The notes: generated from the letters alone by a model not told the origin. A stretch of 39,616 bases of DNA from Saprospiraceae bacterium (GCA_027080725.1 JALWRC010000094.1:1-39616); one strand, 5' to 3'. Counted from the first letter of the stretch, positions 15,651 to 25,890 are shown. Numbers and translations are program-made.

Positions 15651-16670
15651 ATGAATCCTACTATTCTGTCGGTTTCTCCTTTGTCCTCTCCATGGAAAAC
15701 CCAAGATCCTTTTCTGTTTTGCGCCCACCACCGGGATGCCTATCCGTCTGGCAACGGGCGATATGGTCCAAAAGAGGAGGCACTTAGCAGGAGAAATATC
15801 GGTAATGACTTTTCTTCCACAGACGGATGGAGCATGTATCACGGCACAAAAGTACCCGGCTTTCCCGCTCATCCACACCGGGGTTTTGAGACGCTCACTA
15901 TTACAACGGAAGGTTTCGTGGACCATGCAGACTCCCTAGGAGCGGCAGGAAGATATGGAGAAGGGGATGTCCAATGGATCACTACCGGCAAGGGATTACA
16001 ACACTCAGAAATGTTCCCGTTGCTCGAGGAAGATAAAGACAATCCGTTGGAAATTTTCCAGATTTGGCTCAACCTCCCCGCTAAAAACAAAGGAGTAGAA
16101 CCGGAGTTCCATATGCTGTGGTCAGAAAATATTCCACACATAAAGGGAATCACAAAAGAAGGGGCAAAGACCGGTATAAAAGTAATCACCGGAACATTTG
16201 GTGCCATTTCATACCCCTGCAAAGCGACTCATTCCTGGGCTGCCAACCCGGCCAACGAAGTAGTGGTATGCATGATCAAAATGGACCCGCATGCTTTCGT
16301 TCGATTACCAACTGCATCTGTTGGAACTAACAGGAATCTGTATTTCTACCATGGCGATACCATCGAGTTAGACGGAATAACTATCCATGCCAATCAAAGG
16401 ATTACCCTTGACCCAACAAAAAAGGTTCTCTTGCAAAATGGAGATAAGCAAGCACGGCTGATGCTTCTCCAAGGAAGACCCATTGGAGAGCCGGTTGCCA
16501 AGTATGGCCCCTTTGTGATGAATACCCAAGCCGAAATCAATACCGCTATCAAGGACTTTCGCAGCACCCAATTTGGTGGTTGGCCTTGGCAAAAACCCGA
16601 TCAAGTGCACGAAAACCACCTTGGAAGATTTGCCCGATACCCGGACGGTACGGAAGAAAGGCCGGAGTGA
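15651..16670 (+). CDS. Pirin-family protein
   Basis: A 339-residue bicupin of the pirin family. The metal site is complete: His74 and His76 in HPHRGFET, His118 and Glu120 in GKGLQHSE, with spacing matching human pirin. The DHADSLG motif at 91-97 is also typical. Bacterial pirins include quercetin 2,3-dioxygenases and regulators of central metabolism; the sequence alone cannot separate these. It is cytoplasmic and somewhat longer than the common 230-290 residues because of a longer N-terminus and a C-terminal extension (IKDFRSTQFGGWPW). It converges with the TonB receptor gene, 7 bp apart. Confidence 0.88.
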   Translation: MNPTILSVSPLSSPWKTQDPFLFCAHHRDAYPSGNGRYGPKEEALSRRNIGNDFSSTDGWSMYHGTKVPGFPAHPHRGFETLTITTEGFVDHADSLGAAGRYGEGDVQWITTGKGLQHSEMFPLLEEDKDNPLEIFQIWLNLPAKNKGVEPEFHMLWSENIPHIKGITKEGAKTGIKVITGTFGAISYPCKATHSWAANPANEVVVCMIKMDPHAFVRLPTASVGTNRNLYFYHGDTIELDGITIHANQRITLDPTKKVLLQNGDKQARLMLLQGRPIGEPVAKYGPFVMNTQAEINTAIKDFRSTQFGGWPWQKPDQVHENHLGRFARYPDGTEERPE

Positions 16671-16677
16671 AAATCCC

Positions 16678-18900
16678 TTATTTTGTCAAATGAACCCGTA
16701 CGCCCAAATACCAACTCCTGCCGGGAGCAGGGATACTCAGCTTATTGAAGCGCGATAAATGATCGACATACATCGCGTTGAAAATATTCTTCACACCTGT
16801 CGTCAGATGGAGAGTGCGCCCTCTCCACACGACCGCTCCCGCCAGTCCGGCATCCACCAACTGGTAGGCCGGTGAAATCGTCTCAAACACCCCTACCCTG
16901 TCCTGCCTTAGCTTATAGACGTGGCGCAAGAAGATATTGGAGAGGCGAAACAATCCCTTTTGGTCAAATTCCAAACGCAGAGTCGTCTTCCACTTATGCT
17001 GTGGGATAAGTGGAAGAGGAGTTCCCTCCAGATCTTCGGCAAAAACGGTGGACAAATTGGATTCGATATGCAAAAGATGAAGCCTGTGCGGGTGGTAATG
17101 TATCCCGACCTCACCTCCATAAAGTACGGCATTTTTTTGCAAATAGTCATACACCGGCACCCCATCTTTGGTCTTATTGGTGGGAGATAAGTAAATGTAA
17201 TTATTGATGTAATTGACAAAGGGGTTGACGGTAAAATGCAGGTGCTCATTGTGCCAATCCAACTCGATATCCGTTTGTGTAGCCTTTTCGCTGGTAAGGG
17301 TGTTGTTGCCTATTTCATAGCGATTGGTACCTTCATGTACCCCATCAGAGAGCAATTCGGAGGTATTGGGCGCCCGGAATCCGCTCGACACATTGGCCCT
17401 GAATATTGTATTGCCCACCGCGTAAGTTCCCCCAAACGAGAAGGAAAAACCACCGTAGTCCCCTGAAAATGCCGGTATTTGTTTTGTCGTAAAAGTGTGT
17501 ATCCTCCTGTTGTCCCAACGAAGACCGGCCTGAAGCTGCCAACGGTCATAGGCGATGCTCCCCAGGCCAAAAAGCCCAATATCAGCAATAGAGGCGTCGG
17601 GGATGAGCACCTCCTCCCCGTCATTGGCATTGGATTGAATCATCCCCTGTGTTCCGGCAATCACACTTATGTGCTCGCTCTTCACCGTTGGATGCCATTT
17701 CATATTGTATGAAATGGTGTTCAACAGAAGCCCCAAGGCGGGAAGCTGTGTATCATCTTCAAACTCTCTACGATAATTACGCGTCCACCCCAGCACGGCA
17801 TCCAATTTGCTCGCCCCGATAAAAAAGCGGTTATCCCAACTCAAATTATGGTTGTCTATCGTCTGAAAGGGCAAAACAAACCGGTGCTCCGGCTTCGAAA
17901 CATACTCTGCATCCTCGGCGATTCCAAAATGATTGAGCAAGTTACTATAGCGCACATTGGATATCCAATGCCGGGTATTAAACCCTATAGCAGATTTGAG
18001 ATTGCGCTCATCAAATCGCGTATTGAAGACCCGTTGGCCTGTGGGAATGGCATAATCGCCATGGGAAGCATAGGCCCCAAACAGATTCAACTTAAATTTT
18101 CCCCGGTGCACCTTCCACCCAACATCGGCAGTAGTCCCTGCTGTGTTGGACATCCAAGCAGAATGGCCCTTGATTTCGGAAGTATTGTGCTTGGCATAAC
18201 GTTCGTCGATAAAGTACAGCACCCCTCCTAGCGCATCCGCCCCATATAGGAGAGACGCGGGCCCTTTAATCACCTCTACACTTTCGATACCGGTTTCGCC
18301 GATGCCCAATCCATGTTCATCCCCCCATTGCTGATTCTCCAGGCGCATTCCCTGGGCATAAGTCACGATCCTATTGCCGGAGAGCCCCCTTATGACAGGT
18401 TTTCCGATTCCGACCCCGGTAGAATTCTGGTCGACCCCAGGAATATCGCTTATGGATTCAGCCAAAGTTGCCGGAGCCGATTGGGTCAGTCGATCCAACT
18501 TCACATGGGCTACATTAATGACATTCGATTGTTGGAGTTTGCCCATAGGCACCGACACAATGACCTCCTTAAGCTTAAAATGGCTCTCTTCCAGATAAAA
18601 GACAAGCACATCCTTTCTTCGTACATCGATCGTCGTATCCAAGGTCTCATAACCGATATAGGAGATACGCAACCTGGCCTTCGCTCGCTGTAAATGATCC
18701 ACTTCAAAATTACCTTCCAAATCAGTGGTTGTTCCCGCCTCCAGTTCAGGAAAATACACCTCCGCAAAACCAATCGGAGTTTTGGTCTCCTTGTCCAACA
18801 CTCTGCCATGGACGCTTTGCCCCGATAGAAGACCGGTGATTAAGAGCCCCACCACTATCAAGTACGCTTTTCTAATCATGTATCGATTTGCATTTTTCAT
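16678..18900 (-). CDS. TonB-dependent outer-membrane receptor
   Basis: A 740-residue receptor. A signal peptide (to about residue 28) is followed by a carboxypeptidase-regulatory-like domain at about 30-107 (VHGRVLDKETKTPIGFAEVY, RISYIGYETLD). The plug covers about 125-240 (DIPGVDQNSTGVGIGKPVIRG, SVEVIKGPASLLYGADALGG) and a beta barrel takes up the rest, ending in VRVHLTK. It imports a ligand using energy from TonB. There is no SusD-like partner next to it, so a siderophore, cobalamin or metal complex is more likely than a glycan; the substrate is unknown. The start could also be Met8, which would give a more compact signal. Confidence 0.9.
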   Translation of the reverse strand: MKNANRYMIRKAYLIVVGLLITGLLSGQSVHGRVLDKETKTPIGFAEVYFPELEAGTTTDLEGNFEVDHLQRAKARLRISYIGYETLDTTIDVRRKDVLVFYLEESHFKLKEVIVSVPMGKLQQSNVINVAHVKLDRLTQSAPATLAESISDIPGVDQNSTGVGIGKPVIRGLSGNRIVTYAQGMRLENQQWGDEHGLGIGETGIESVEVIKGPASLLYGADALGGVLYFIDERYAKHNTSEIKGHSAWMSNTAGTTADVGWKVHRGKFKLNLFGAYASHGDYAIPTGQRVFNTRFDERNLKSAIGFNTRHWISNVRYSNLLNHFGIAEDAEYVSKPEHRFVLPFQTIDNHNLSWDNRFFIGASKLDAVLGWTRNYRREFEDDTQLPALGLLLNTISYNMKWHPTVKSEHISVIAGTQGMIQSNANDGEEVLIPDASIADIGLFGLGSIAYDRWQLQAGLRWDNRRIHTFTTKQIPAFSGDYGGFSFSFGGTYAVGNTIFRANVSSGFRAPNTSELLSDGVHEGTNRYEIGNNTLTSEKATQTDIELDWHNEHLHFTVNPFVNYINNYIYLSPTNKTKDGVPVYDYLQKNAVLYGGEVGIHYHPHRLHLLHIESNLSTVFAEDLEGTPLPLIPQHKWKTTLRLEFDQKGLFRLSNIFLRHVYKLRQDRVGVFETISPAYQLVDAGLAGAVVWRGRTLHLTTGVKNIFNAMYVDHLSRFNKLSIPAPGRSWYLGVRVHLTK

Positions 18901-19005
18901 CTATCCCATCATCTGTAATAATGTGGCATAACGTCTGGGCGTCTTATTATGGTATGAAATGGCTGACTATTATCAAACCGTTAACGCCCTTCCGCCTTCA
19001 TCGCA

Positions 19006-21162
19006 TCATTTCTCCACCAGACGAAGGGCTATTCTGCTCCTGGGAATGTCGACTTCTAGCACTTCCACCTTTATCTTTTGGTTGACACGCACGATCTTCG
19101 AAGGGTCATCGACAAAGGTTCCGGACAAGTTGGAAATGTGAATCAACCCATTTTGCTTGATTCCTATATCCACAAATGCACCAAAGTTGGTCACATTGGT
19201 CACAATAGCCGGTAAGATTAACCCGGGATGGAGGTCATCGATGACATGGATGGTTTGGTCAAATTGGAAAAGTTCAGCCGAGCTCCTGGGATCCCTTCCC
19301 GGTTTTCCCAATTCCTCAAGTATATCGGTAAGGGTATGTTTACCCACCTGTTGGACATATTTCGACCACTCGATATTATTCACCTTATCCGGATTGCCTA
19401 CCAGTTGATTGACCGTTGTCCCCAAGTCCTTTGCCATTTGGCGAACGACTTCATAATTCTCCGGGTGAACCGCTGAGTTATCCAAGGGATTTCGTTCATT
19501 TTTCACCCTCAAAAACCCAATGCACTGCTGAAAAGCTTTGGCACCCATGCGGGGAACTTTCTTTAGGTCGTTTCTCGAAGAGAAACTTCCATGCTCTGTC
19601 CGGTACTGGATGATATTCTCCGCCAGGGTCGGTCCCAGTCCCGATACATATGTCAATAGATACTTACTCGCGGTGTTGACATCCACCCCCACACTATTTA
19701 CGCAAGACCGGACGACAAAGTCCAATGTATTTCTGAGCATTTTTTGGTCCACATCGTGTTGGTATTGCCCCACCCCGATGGATTTCGGGTCGATTTTGAC
19801 TAGCTCGGACAATGGGTCGATGAGACGCCGCCCTATCGATATGGCTCCCCTGACAGTAACATCCAAATCCGGGAATTCCTCTCTTGCGACCTCCGATGCA
19901 GAATAAATCGAAGCGCCATCTTCATTGACCATATAAACCGGAATCTCTTTCCCGAAAGCAATGGAAGTGACAAATGATTGGGTCTCTCGTCCGGCCGTTC
20001 CATTGCCGATACCTATGGCCTGTATGGCATATTGGTTTACTAAAGCTTGAATCTGGTCCTTAGCTTCTACTATTCGAGACTGGGGAGGATGCGGAAAAAT
20101 AGTCTGGTATTTCAAAAAATCGCCTTTTTCGCTGAGACAAACCACCTTACAGCCGGTTCTGAATCCCGGGTCAATGGCCAGAATCCGCTTCTCCCCGACG
20201 GGAGGTGCGAGCATCAATTCGCGTAAATTGCCTGCAAAAACCTCAATGGCCACTTTATCGGCGCGTTCCTTTAGCGTCTTCCTCCATTCTGTCTCCAGCG
20301 TAGGGCGCAACAGGCGTTTATAGGCATCTATGGCAGCGAGTTCGACTTGCTCTGTCGCTTGGCTGTATCCCTTACAAAAATAGCGATGCATCCACCGGAT
20401 GGCGTGGTCCTCGTCAGGTGCAATTCGCAGTCTTAGGTACCCTTCTTTCTCTGCACGAAAGAGGGCAAGCAGACGGTGTGATTTTGACCTGGACGCCGGC
20501 TCTGTAAAATCGAAGTAATCCTGGTACTTATTGACCTCTTTGGCCGGGCGCCCATTCTCCTCGAGTAGGTCTTTCGCTTTCTTGGTAATTTTTGCTTCTA
20601 TGACAGAGGAGCGTTTAAACATATTCCTCAGTTTGTCTCGTACAGCGATGCGTTCATTCATCCATTCCGCCATAATATCACGCGCTCCCCGGAGCGCTTC
20701 CCCGGTATCCTTGACATCTCCCCGTACAAATCGTTTGGCCGCCTCCAACACATCGATATTCTGTTGTCGCATTAGGATCTTAGCCAACGGTTCAAGCCCC
20801 AAGTTGCGCGACTTTTCGGCTCGTGTGCTCCGTTTTTGTTTGTAAGGCAAGTATAAATCTTCCAGTGCTGTCAACGAAGTACAAGCGACAATATCTTTAT
20901 GGAGGTTTTCCGTGAGTTTTCCCTGCTCTCGTATAGACTTAAGAACAAACTCCTTTCTCTTTTCCAACAATTGTACTTCAGCCCAACACGCGTTTACGGT
21001 TTGGATAGCGACTTCATCCATTCCTCCTGTGGTGTCCTTGCGATATCGAGCTATAAAGGGGATAGTGGCTCCTTCCGCCAATAATCCCAACACCTTCTCT
21101 ACTTTTGTTGCCGGCAAATGAGTTCGAGCCGAGACCTCTTTAACGTATTGCGTATGTATCAT
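19006..21162 (-). CDS. tex: Tex-family RNA-binding transcription accessory protein
   Basis: A 718-residue Tex protein, close to the usual 720-780. The N-terminal helical region contains ATIPFIARYRKDTTGGMDE at about 33-51. A YqgF/RNase H-like domain begins near RILAIDPGFRTGCK, followed by tandem helix-hairpin-helix segments (VDVNTASKYLLTYVSGLGP). An S1 RNA-binding domain occupies about 644-718 (PAIVTNVTNFGAFVDIG, NGLIHISNLSG). Tex binds nucleic acids and influences transcription, and is cytoplasmic. All domains are in the normal order with no sign of damage. Confidence 0.95.
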   Translation of the reverse strand: MIHTQYVKEVSARTHLPATKVEKVLGLLAEGATIPFIARYRKDTTGGMDEVAIQTVNACWAEVQLLEKRKEFVLKSIREQGKLTENLHKDIVACTSLTALEDLYLPYKQKRSTRAEKSRNLGLEPLAKILMRQQNIDVLEAAKRFVRGDVKDTGEALRGARDIMAEWMNERIAVRDKLRNMFKRSSVIEAKITKKAKDLLEENGRPAKEVNKYQDYFDFTEPASRSKSHRLLALFRAEKEGYLRLRIAPDEDHAIRWMHRYFCKGYSQATEQVELAAIDAYKRLLRPTLETEWRKTLKERADKVAIEVFAGNLRELMLAPPVGEKRILAIDPGFRTGCKVVCLSEKGDFLKYQTIFPHPPQSRIVEAKDQIQALVNQYAIQAIGIGNGTAGRETQSFVTSIAFGKEIPVYMVNEDGASIYSASEVAREEFPDLDVTVRGAISIGRRLIDPLSELVKIDPKSIGVGQYQHDVDQKMLRNTLDFVVRSCVNSVGVDVNTASKYLLTYVSGLGPTLAENIIQYRTEHGSFSSRNDLKKVPRMGAKAFQQCIGFLRVKNERNPLDNSAVHPENYEVVRQMAKDLGTTVNQLVGNPDKVNNIEWSKYVQQVGKHTLTDILEELGKPGRDPRSSAELFQFDQTIHVIDDLHPGLILPAIVTNVTNFGAFVDIGIKQNGLIHISNLSGTFVDDPSKIVRVNQKIKVEVLEVDIPRSRIALRLVEK

Positions 21163-21266
21163 GGCACGAAGGTAGGAATCACCAGGGAGAATCCAATAAA
21201 TTTCATTCGCAGATATTCCCGAATAAATTAAACGGCCGGTGCTTCTTGAACGAAATACACTCTACT

Positions 21267-21358
21267 TAGTGCATACAAGAAAAGTCTTCAAAATTAGAAA
21301 TGTATCTTTTGGCGATCTTTTCATTTCATAAAATTTGATGGTTTTCTGGTAGACACTA
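21267..21358. repeat. Element A, short form
   Basis: 92 bp from TAGTG to CACTA. The ends are imperfect inverted repeats (TAGTGCATACAAGAAAAGT versus TAGTGTCTACCAGAAAACC). The left 55 bp match the copy at 37336 with four differences. It lacks the 72-bp central block of the long form. The right-end TAG (minus strand) is the stop codon of the gene at 21356-22027. There is no coding capacity, which fits a MITE with TA target sites. Confidence 0.85.
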
Positions 21359-22027
21359 TTTAAAAAAGCGCCAAAGAATTCCCCATTTGTATATATAAGA
21401 TGCTGCCTTGGTATTGCCCTCCAACACATCTCCTTGCTCAGTATATCCGAAGCCATCCAAATCCTTGCCCATCCGGTAAACCGTCCCAAAAAGACTTAAT
21501 CGTTTGGGCAAATCCAGCATTAACAATGTGCCGGCACCAATGCCACCTGATGGCTTTTGGTAACCGGGGCCGGTTGACTTGATTTGTAAAAAATCCACAT
21601 ACGGCAATCCGAGGGCAACTTTTAATCCGTACCCGCCTATCTCTTCATCTCCGGAGGATAAATCAAATCGATATCCCGCATACATAAATATATCAAACAT
21701 AGACATATTGACTTTACGTCCCCAATGTTCTGGTGCTTCCTCTCCTTTGACGACAAATCCCCCGGCACTCATTCCCAAAAAAGCGGGATATTTGATCTGC
21801 GGGGTGTACTGTACGGAGAGAATGCTCCCGAAGCTAAAGGGATACTTGACCGTCTGATTGCAATCAAAAGCACCAATATTAATTCCCCCCATGACTTCCC
21901 ACCTGGTACCGGGAATGGAGGTTTGTTCTAATTTTTCATCCGTGAGTCCCTGGCTCCACGCCATAGGCAGCTGACCGGAGAGACAAATAATAAGTACGAT
22001 AAATCTAATAGATTTAATAGATTTCAT
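21356..22027 (-). CDS. Secreted outer-membrane barrel-like protein
   Basis: A 223-residue protein with signal peptide (to about 26, MAWSQ). The remainder alternates polar and hydrophobic residues with glycines and aromatics (FSFGSILSVQYTPQIKYPAFLGMSAGGFVV, DIFMYAGYRFDLSSG), consistent with an eight-stranded beta barrel of OmpA/OmpW size. The C-terminus YIYKWGILWRFFK ends with aromatic residues as outer-membrane barrels do. The TAG stop comes from the end of element A. No specific family is recognised. It may be co-transcribed with Tex, 193 bp downstream, but the element lies between them. Confidence 0.65.
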   Translation of the reverse strand: MKSIKSIRFIVLIICLSGQLPMAWSQGLTDEKLEQTSIPGTRWEVMGGINIGAFDCNQTVKYPFSFGSILSVQYTPQIKYPAFLGMSAGGFVVKGEEAPEHWGRKVNMSMFDIFMYAGYRFDLSSGDEEIGGYGLKVALGLPYVDFLQIKSTGPGYQKPSGGIGAGTLLMLDLPKRLSLFGTVYRMGKDLDGFGYTEQGDVLEGNTKAASYIYKWGILWRFFK

Positions 22028-22505
22028 GCCAAATAGTTTGAGGTTAGGTTCTTTTCCATCATTGGTCTAATGGAGTGAATTTCCCTTGCTTGAACAGCAA
22101 GGGAATCCACATCCCATCAAAAGTATTTAATTCTTTTCTGATAGAGCCATCTCATCTGTAAAATCCCGTTTTACAATCATAAGCGCTCCACCCTGTGTTA
22201 GTATCGGTAAAGGTATTTTATTCGTCCTTAAGGGATGTTGATGTTTGCTTTTTTCCTTTTAATTGGTTAGCAAGAGAATAATTACTATTCATAATACATC
22301 AACGTTCCATTCCTTCTGTCTCTTAGCGTGCTAATATTCTTTCGGTAGATGCTCTATACACCTACGGCACAACACCAATAGACATAATGTTTGTCCAAGT
22401 AGTGCAGTGTCAAAACCCACCTGATGGGCTTTTACCCCCTTGCGGAAATTGAAGCCTGTCCAATTCTAACAATATGATTTGCTGGGGGGAAACACCATTG
22501 CTATC
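22028..22505. other. Intergenic region, 478 bp
   Basis: No gene is recognised. It contains one perfect hairpin (22081-22105, TTCCCTTGCT / AGCAAGGGAA, 5-nt loop) without a U-tract. The rest is unremarkable. Confidence 0.5.
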
Positions 22506-23612
22506 TTAATGCATGATTATGACTGGAATAACCTGCTCGTCTGCGTCAAAAGTCAGTCGCAAAAAGTACGTCCCGGCCGGCAATGCACTTACATCGTAAC
22601 TCAGCGACCCAGGCAAATCCTCTTCATACTTCTCGTGTAGGACGGATTGTCCTGTGGATTTCGTAAGCGCCATTTCTAAAGTGCTATAGTCCTCCATATT
22701 GCCGGGCAACGATACATTCATTACTTGATTTACAGGGTTAGGGAACACTTTTGCCACGCCTTCCCGGCTGACACTGCGCGCATCAAACCGCACTTCCCGT
22801 ATGGGAGAATAACTATAACTCCCATCCGTGTTGACCATCCGGAGACGATAGTAGAACAACTTCACATCCCCTTCCGGAGAATAAACCTCTTTGTCCGTGT
22901 AATAAAAGTTGTTTATGTCCTTGTTTTTAATCAAAATTGGTTGTGAACTCACCAGGGCCCAACTGATCCCATCCGTGCTCCGCTCAATATCAAAAAAATC
23001 CGACTCCTCATCCACGATAGCGGTCCATGACAACTTGGCGCTTCTGTCTTCGTAGCGGTAGGCATCAAACTCTAATAGTTTTATAACAAGTGGGGCCACA
23101 CCATTAGGGACAGGGGTATAATCCGTGCCTTCAATGTTAAAGTTGAGATCTGTTGTCGGGTCAAACCCCACTTCACAAATCTCAAAATCCCAAGGAGCAC
23201 CTCCCGTGTTATTGATGGTTACATCCATTTCGCAAATCGTCTCCCATATATCTTTTGTCCAATTATTGGGAAAATGATACGGGGTATTATTGGCATAGAA
23301 AGCTTGGAATTCAAAACCGTTTTTAACTTTTTCAACATCAGATTTAAAAATGTTATATCCAAAGCTATTGTCTATGCTAGAAGATAGATCTGCGTCTGCA
23401 GCATTATTCCACTTAATTCCAAAAACGATATCCAGAACGTTTTCATTTATTGTAGGAGCAGTATCGGAGACCGCTCTCATATCTACCGCGAGTCTTGAAG
23501 AGGTAACTTTGCTGCATCTTATTTCAAAAGAGTAATTGGCTTGAGAGTAGGCATTCGTCAGAACAGATAAGATGAGGAATCCCGAAAGAACAAATTGTAT
23601 TACTGTTTTCAT
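22506..23612 (-). CDS. Secreted T9SS-sorted protein
   Basis: A 368-residue protein with signal peptide (to about 24, AYSQ) and a type A T9SS sorting domain from about 287 (VFPNPVNQVMNVSLPGN to LPAGTYFLRLTF). The middle (about 185-280) resembles a fibronectin-type or T9SS-associated beta domain: KLLEFDAYRYEDRSAKLSW and FFDIERSTDGISW, followed by YYRLRMVNTDGSYSYSPIR, a pattern very common before these sorting domains. The N-terminal 160 residues have no family I recognise. Likely a cell-surface or released structural protein, and probably expressed with the larger repeat protein 30 bp upstream. Confidence 0.82.
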   Translation of the reverse strand: MKTVIQFVLSGFLILSVLTNAYSQANYSFEIRCSKVTSSRLAVDMRAVSDTAPTINENVLDIVFGIKWNNAADADLSSSIDNSFGYNIFKSDVEKVKNGFEFQAFYANNTPYHFPNNWTKDIWETICEMDVTINNTGGAPWDFEICEVGFDPTTDLNFNIEGTDYTPVPNGVAPLVIKLLEFDAYRYEDRSAKLSWTAIVDEESDFFDIERSTDGISWALVSSQPILIKNKDINNFYYTDKEVYSPEGDVKLFYYRLRMVNTDGSYSYSPIREVRFDARSVSREGVAKVFPNPVNQVMNVSLPGNMEDYSTLEMALTKSTGQSVLHEKYEEDLPGSLSYDVSALPAGTYFLRLTFDADEQVIPVIIMH

Positions 23613-23642
23613 AGATAAAATTTTTTGATTGGTTCTTAATAA

Positions 23643-25220
23643 TTATGGCAATTGCTCCGTTTTAGTTGCATTAGGAGTACTAATTCCAACAACGGTTAAT
23701 ACTTTTACACGGTCATTTTTACTTCCGTTGTACTTGACTTTAGCATCCATATTGATATCTTCATCATAGTAACCGGTAACAGTATTATTAGGTGTACCAA
23801 TCCCAACTCTTACGAGTATCTTTACTCGATCGTTAGAACTACCGTTGTACTTGACATTTCCGTTGCCATTCGCATTGCCCATCCACATCCCCCACGTTCC
23901 CCCACCGAGGTCTTTCATCGGATCGGTGCCCCATGCTTGTCCCGAGCCGGTGGTAAAGTCATACGATGCATAGCTTGTCAAAACAGTGGTCGAAGGGTTC
24001 ATGATGCCGAGGTGGTTTCGGTGGCGTATCGCCACATAGGCTTCTGTCGGGGCATCCTTCAGCCATAAGCTGTCCGTCCCGTCCAGTGAGACAATCTGGC
24101 CGTCTTTATCGATAAAGCGCGAGTAGGATTTTAGTACGCTGGTATTGTCGTTTTTATCCCGGAGTTCGATCTTTATCCAGTCCACGATATTGGCACTGGG
24201 GATGGAAGCCACCGACTCACCTGTCCCGTAAGGGGTATTGAGAGGCAGGTAACCGTTATCATTCAAATCTGTTTTCATAGTTCCGCTGCTGTACGGACCT
24301 TGCAAAAACACTTTGAGGTTGGCAAATCGTCCGAAGAAGTTCTGGCCTGTCAGGTCCATATCCTGGGTAACATCTGCCGTCACCGTGTTGGCTGCATCGT
24401 CAGATGCCGTTCCGCTATAACTCCAGTCTCCGGCCTCATAAGAGGCACCATAGATATCTGTTTCCGTACCATTAATATCTGCATCTACATAGGTCCCTGT
24501 CGCGGTGGCTACTAAATCAGTTATGTCCGTTATGTCCACCGTCCAATACCTCGAAATCCAGGCGTCTGCATCAGCGTGTTTATTCGGATGGTCGGCATCC
24601 GTAACATTGACCCCAATGCTTGCTGATGCGCCAAAGGTCCCTGATGTAGAGGCTACAGTGACCGGTGAATAATTGCTACCATCTCCGACAGGGTATTCGA
24701 AGGTCTCTGCTGCGGAAAGCTCTTTGACCACTTTTCCCACTCCGTCTGCTTGGATATACCGCAAGCCGGAATTTCCACTGATGGTCGCCCCGTCATTAAG
24801 GGTGAGGTTATCTCCACCGATATTCAATTTATTATTGTCCGCCGCAAACGAAACGCTATTCGAAATAATCATATCATCCAAAGTAGAGACATCTATGCTG
24901 GCATCTTTATTCACTTTGAGTTGGGCAATGGTCGCTCCAGAGGACTTGATGGCTGAGGCATCTGCTCCGTACATCTCCACCGTCGAACCCGACGCTGTCG
25001 TCAATGTGGCCCCAGCTTCGTTGAGTAAGTCCTTAGATACTTTCATCGTAGCAGTACCTTGTAAGTCCAATGTCCCCGAATTATTTTGTACGTCGCCATT
25101 GACGGTTAGGGTCGCACCTGAAGTCACCGTAATCGTCGCCCCTTCGTTTACAAGCTGTGCTTGTGAAAATAAAGGCATAATAGTGATTGCTAAAATGCTA
25201 TAGAATATATTCTTCTTCAT
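23643..25220 (-). CDS. Large secreted repeat protein with dockerin-like C-terminal repeats
   Basis: A 525-residue protein. The start at 25220 gives the signal peptide MKKNIFYSILAITIMPLFSQ and lies 27 nt after a good promoter. Residues about 25-150 are short beta repeats (ITVTSGATLTVNGDVQNNSG, TLDLQGTATMKV), suggesting a beta-helix or adhesin-like fold. The last 75 residues contain two copies of NGNGNVKYNGSSNDRVKIL / DINMDAKVKYNGSKNDRVKVL, dockerin-like calcium-loop repeats found at the ends of Bacteroidota surface proteins (usual form DxNxDGxVKYxGxxNDR). No standard sorting domain with a PNP motif is present. Surface adhesin or matrix component is inference. Confidence 0.78.
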   Translation of the reverse strand: MKKNIFYSILAITIMPLFSQAQLVNEGATITVTSGATLTVNGDVQNNSGTLDLQGTATMKVSKDLLNEAGATLTTASGSTVEMYGADASAIKSSGATIAQLKVNKDASIDVSTLDDMIISNSVSFAADNNKLNIGGDNLTLNDGATISGNSGLRYIQADGVGKVVKELSAAETFEYPVGDGSNYSPVTVASTSGTFGASASIGVNVTDADHPNKHADADAWISRYWTVDITDITDLVATATGTYVDADINGTETDIYGASYEAGDWSYSGTASDDAANTVTADVTQDMDLTGQNFFGRFANLKVFLQGPYSSGTMKTDLNDNGYLPLNTPYGTGESVASIPSANIVDWIKIELRDKNDNTSVLKSYSRFIDKDGQIVSLDGTDSLWLKDAPTEAYVAIRHRNHLGIMNPSTTVLTSYASYDFTTGSGQAWGTDPMKDLGGGTWGMWMGNANGNGNVKYNGSSNDRVKILVRVGIGTPNNTVTGYYDEDINMDAKVKYNGSKNDRVKVLTVVGISTPNATKTEQLP

Positions 25221-25246
25221 AATAACAAATTTTATAATATGAAATG

Positions 25247-25278
25247 TAAAGATACGAAAAGTTCGGACCTTCATCAAA
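25247..25278 (-). promoter_or_regulatory. Promoter of the surface-protein genes
   Basis: On the minus strand, TTTG (25275-25278), exactly 20 nt, then TATCTTTA (25247-25254). This fits the Bacteroidota consensus and supports the start at 25220. Confidence 0.65.
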
Positions 25279-25285
25279 TTAGATA

Positions 25286-25633
25286 TTAATTTGAGTCTTT
25301 TTTCAATACCTCTTCCAAGGCCGTTTTTAATTCCGCTATGATATCCTCCTGGCGCAATACCATCGCTTTTAATACCTCGATATCTTGCCTTTGGCTCCGG
25401 ATGAGAAAATAAACACCCTGCATCTGCCGGTCGGATCCTTGCACTATGATGTCAGGTGTTCTCACAGTTCTCTTCTCAGGATTAAGATGGGGAGCATCGT
25501 AGTGGCGGCTACCTTTTATGTCCTGTACATATGAATACCCGTCCGTCGAGGTCAACTGTCCCAAGGTAGCGGTGGGCTTGGTCAGTAACATCCCAAACAG
25601 TATGCCGATGATTAGTATGATGTAGTTTTGCAT
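25286..25633 (-). CDS. Small secreted coiled-coil protein
   Basis: A 115-residue protein with a signal peptide or N-terminal anchor (MQNYIILIIGILFGMLLTKP). Residues about 82-112 (RQDIEVLKAMVLRQEDIIAEL and on) form a heptad-like coiled coil. The middle (residues 26-60) has no recognised fold. It lies between two large secreted repeat proteins, so it may be a partner or assembly factor for them, but this is position only. Confidence 0.55.
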   Translation of the reverse strand: MQNYIILIIGILFGMLLTKPTATLGQLTSTDGYSYVQDIKGSRHYDAPHLNPEKRTVRTPDIIVQGSDRQMQGVYFLIRSQRQDIEVLKAMVLRQEDIIAELKTALEEVLKKDSN

Positions 25634-25890
25634 AATGATGAATTAATGTCTTTAATGGCTACAATGATAAGATGATTCTTCGCAGTGACTAAGGCAAAAT
25701 GATTAAGTGGTAGAAATGAATTAGTATTTGGTAGGGTCATCCGAGAAACGAATCCTCTATAAGGGTATTTTAGCTTCACTTAGTAATCATCACGCAAACT
25801 TAGAAATATCAAACACCCAAGCATTTCATGCCATCAACCCCCTCAAAGCACAATTTTTCATAAATATAGTTTTAGCCGGTGAAAACACAA

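Noticed and set aside
3304-18962. Shared 13-14-mer CCATTTCATACCA near 3304, 10282 and 18949
   Set aside because: A match of this length among windows of 40 kb on both strands is expected by chance, and the flanks do not align.
22081-22105. Perfect 10-bp hairpin as an intrinsic terminator
   Set aside because: There is no T-tract on either strand and it lies 400 bp from the nearest upstream gene end.
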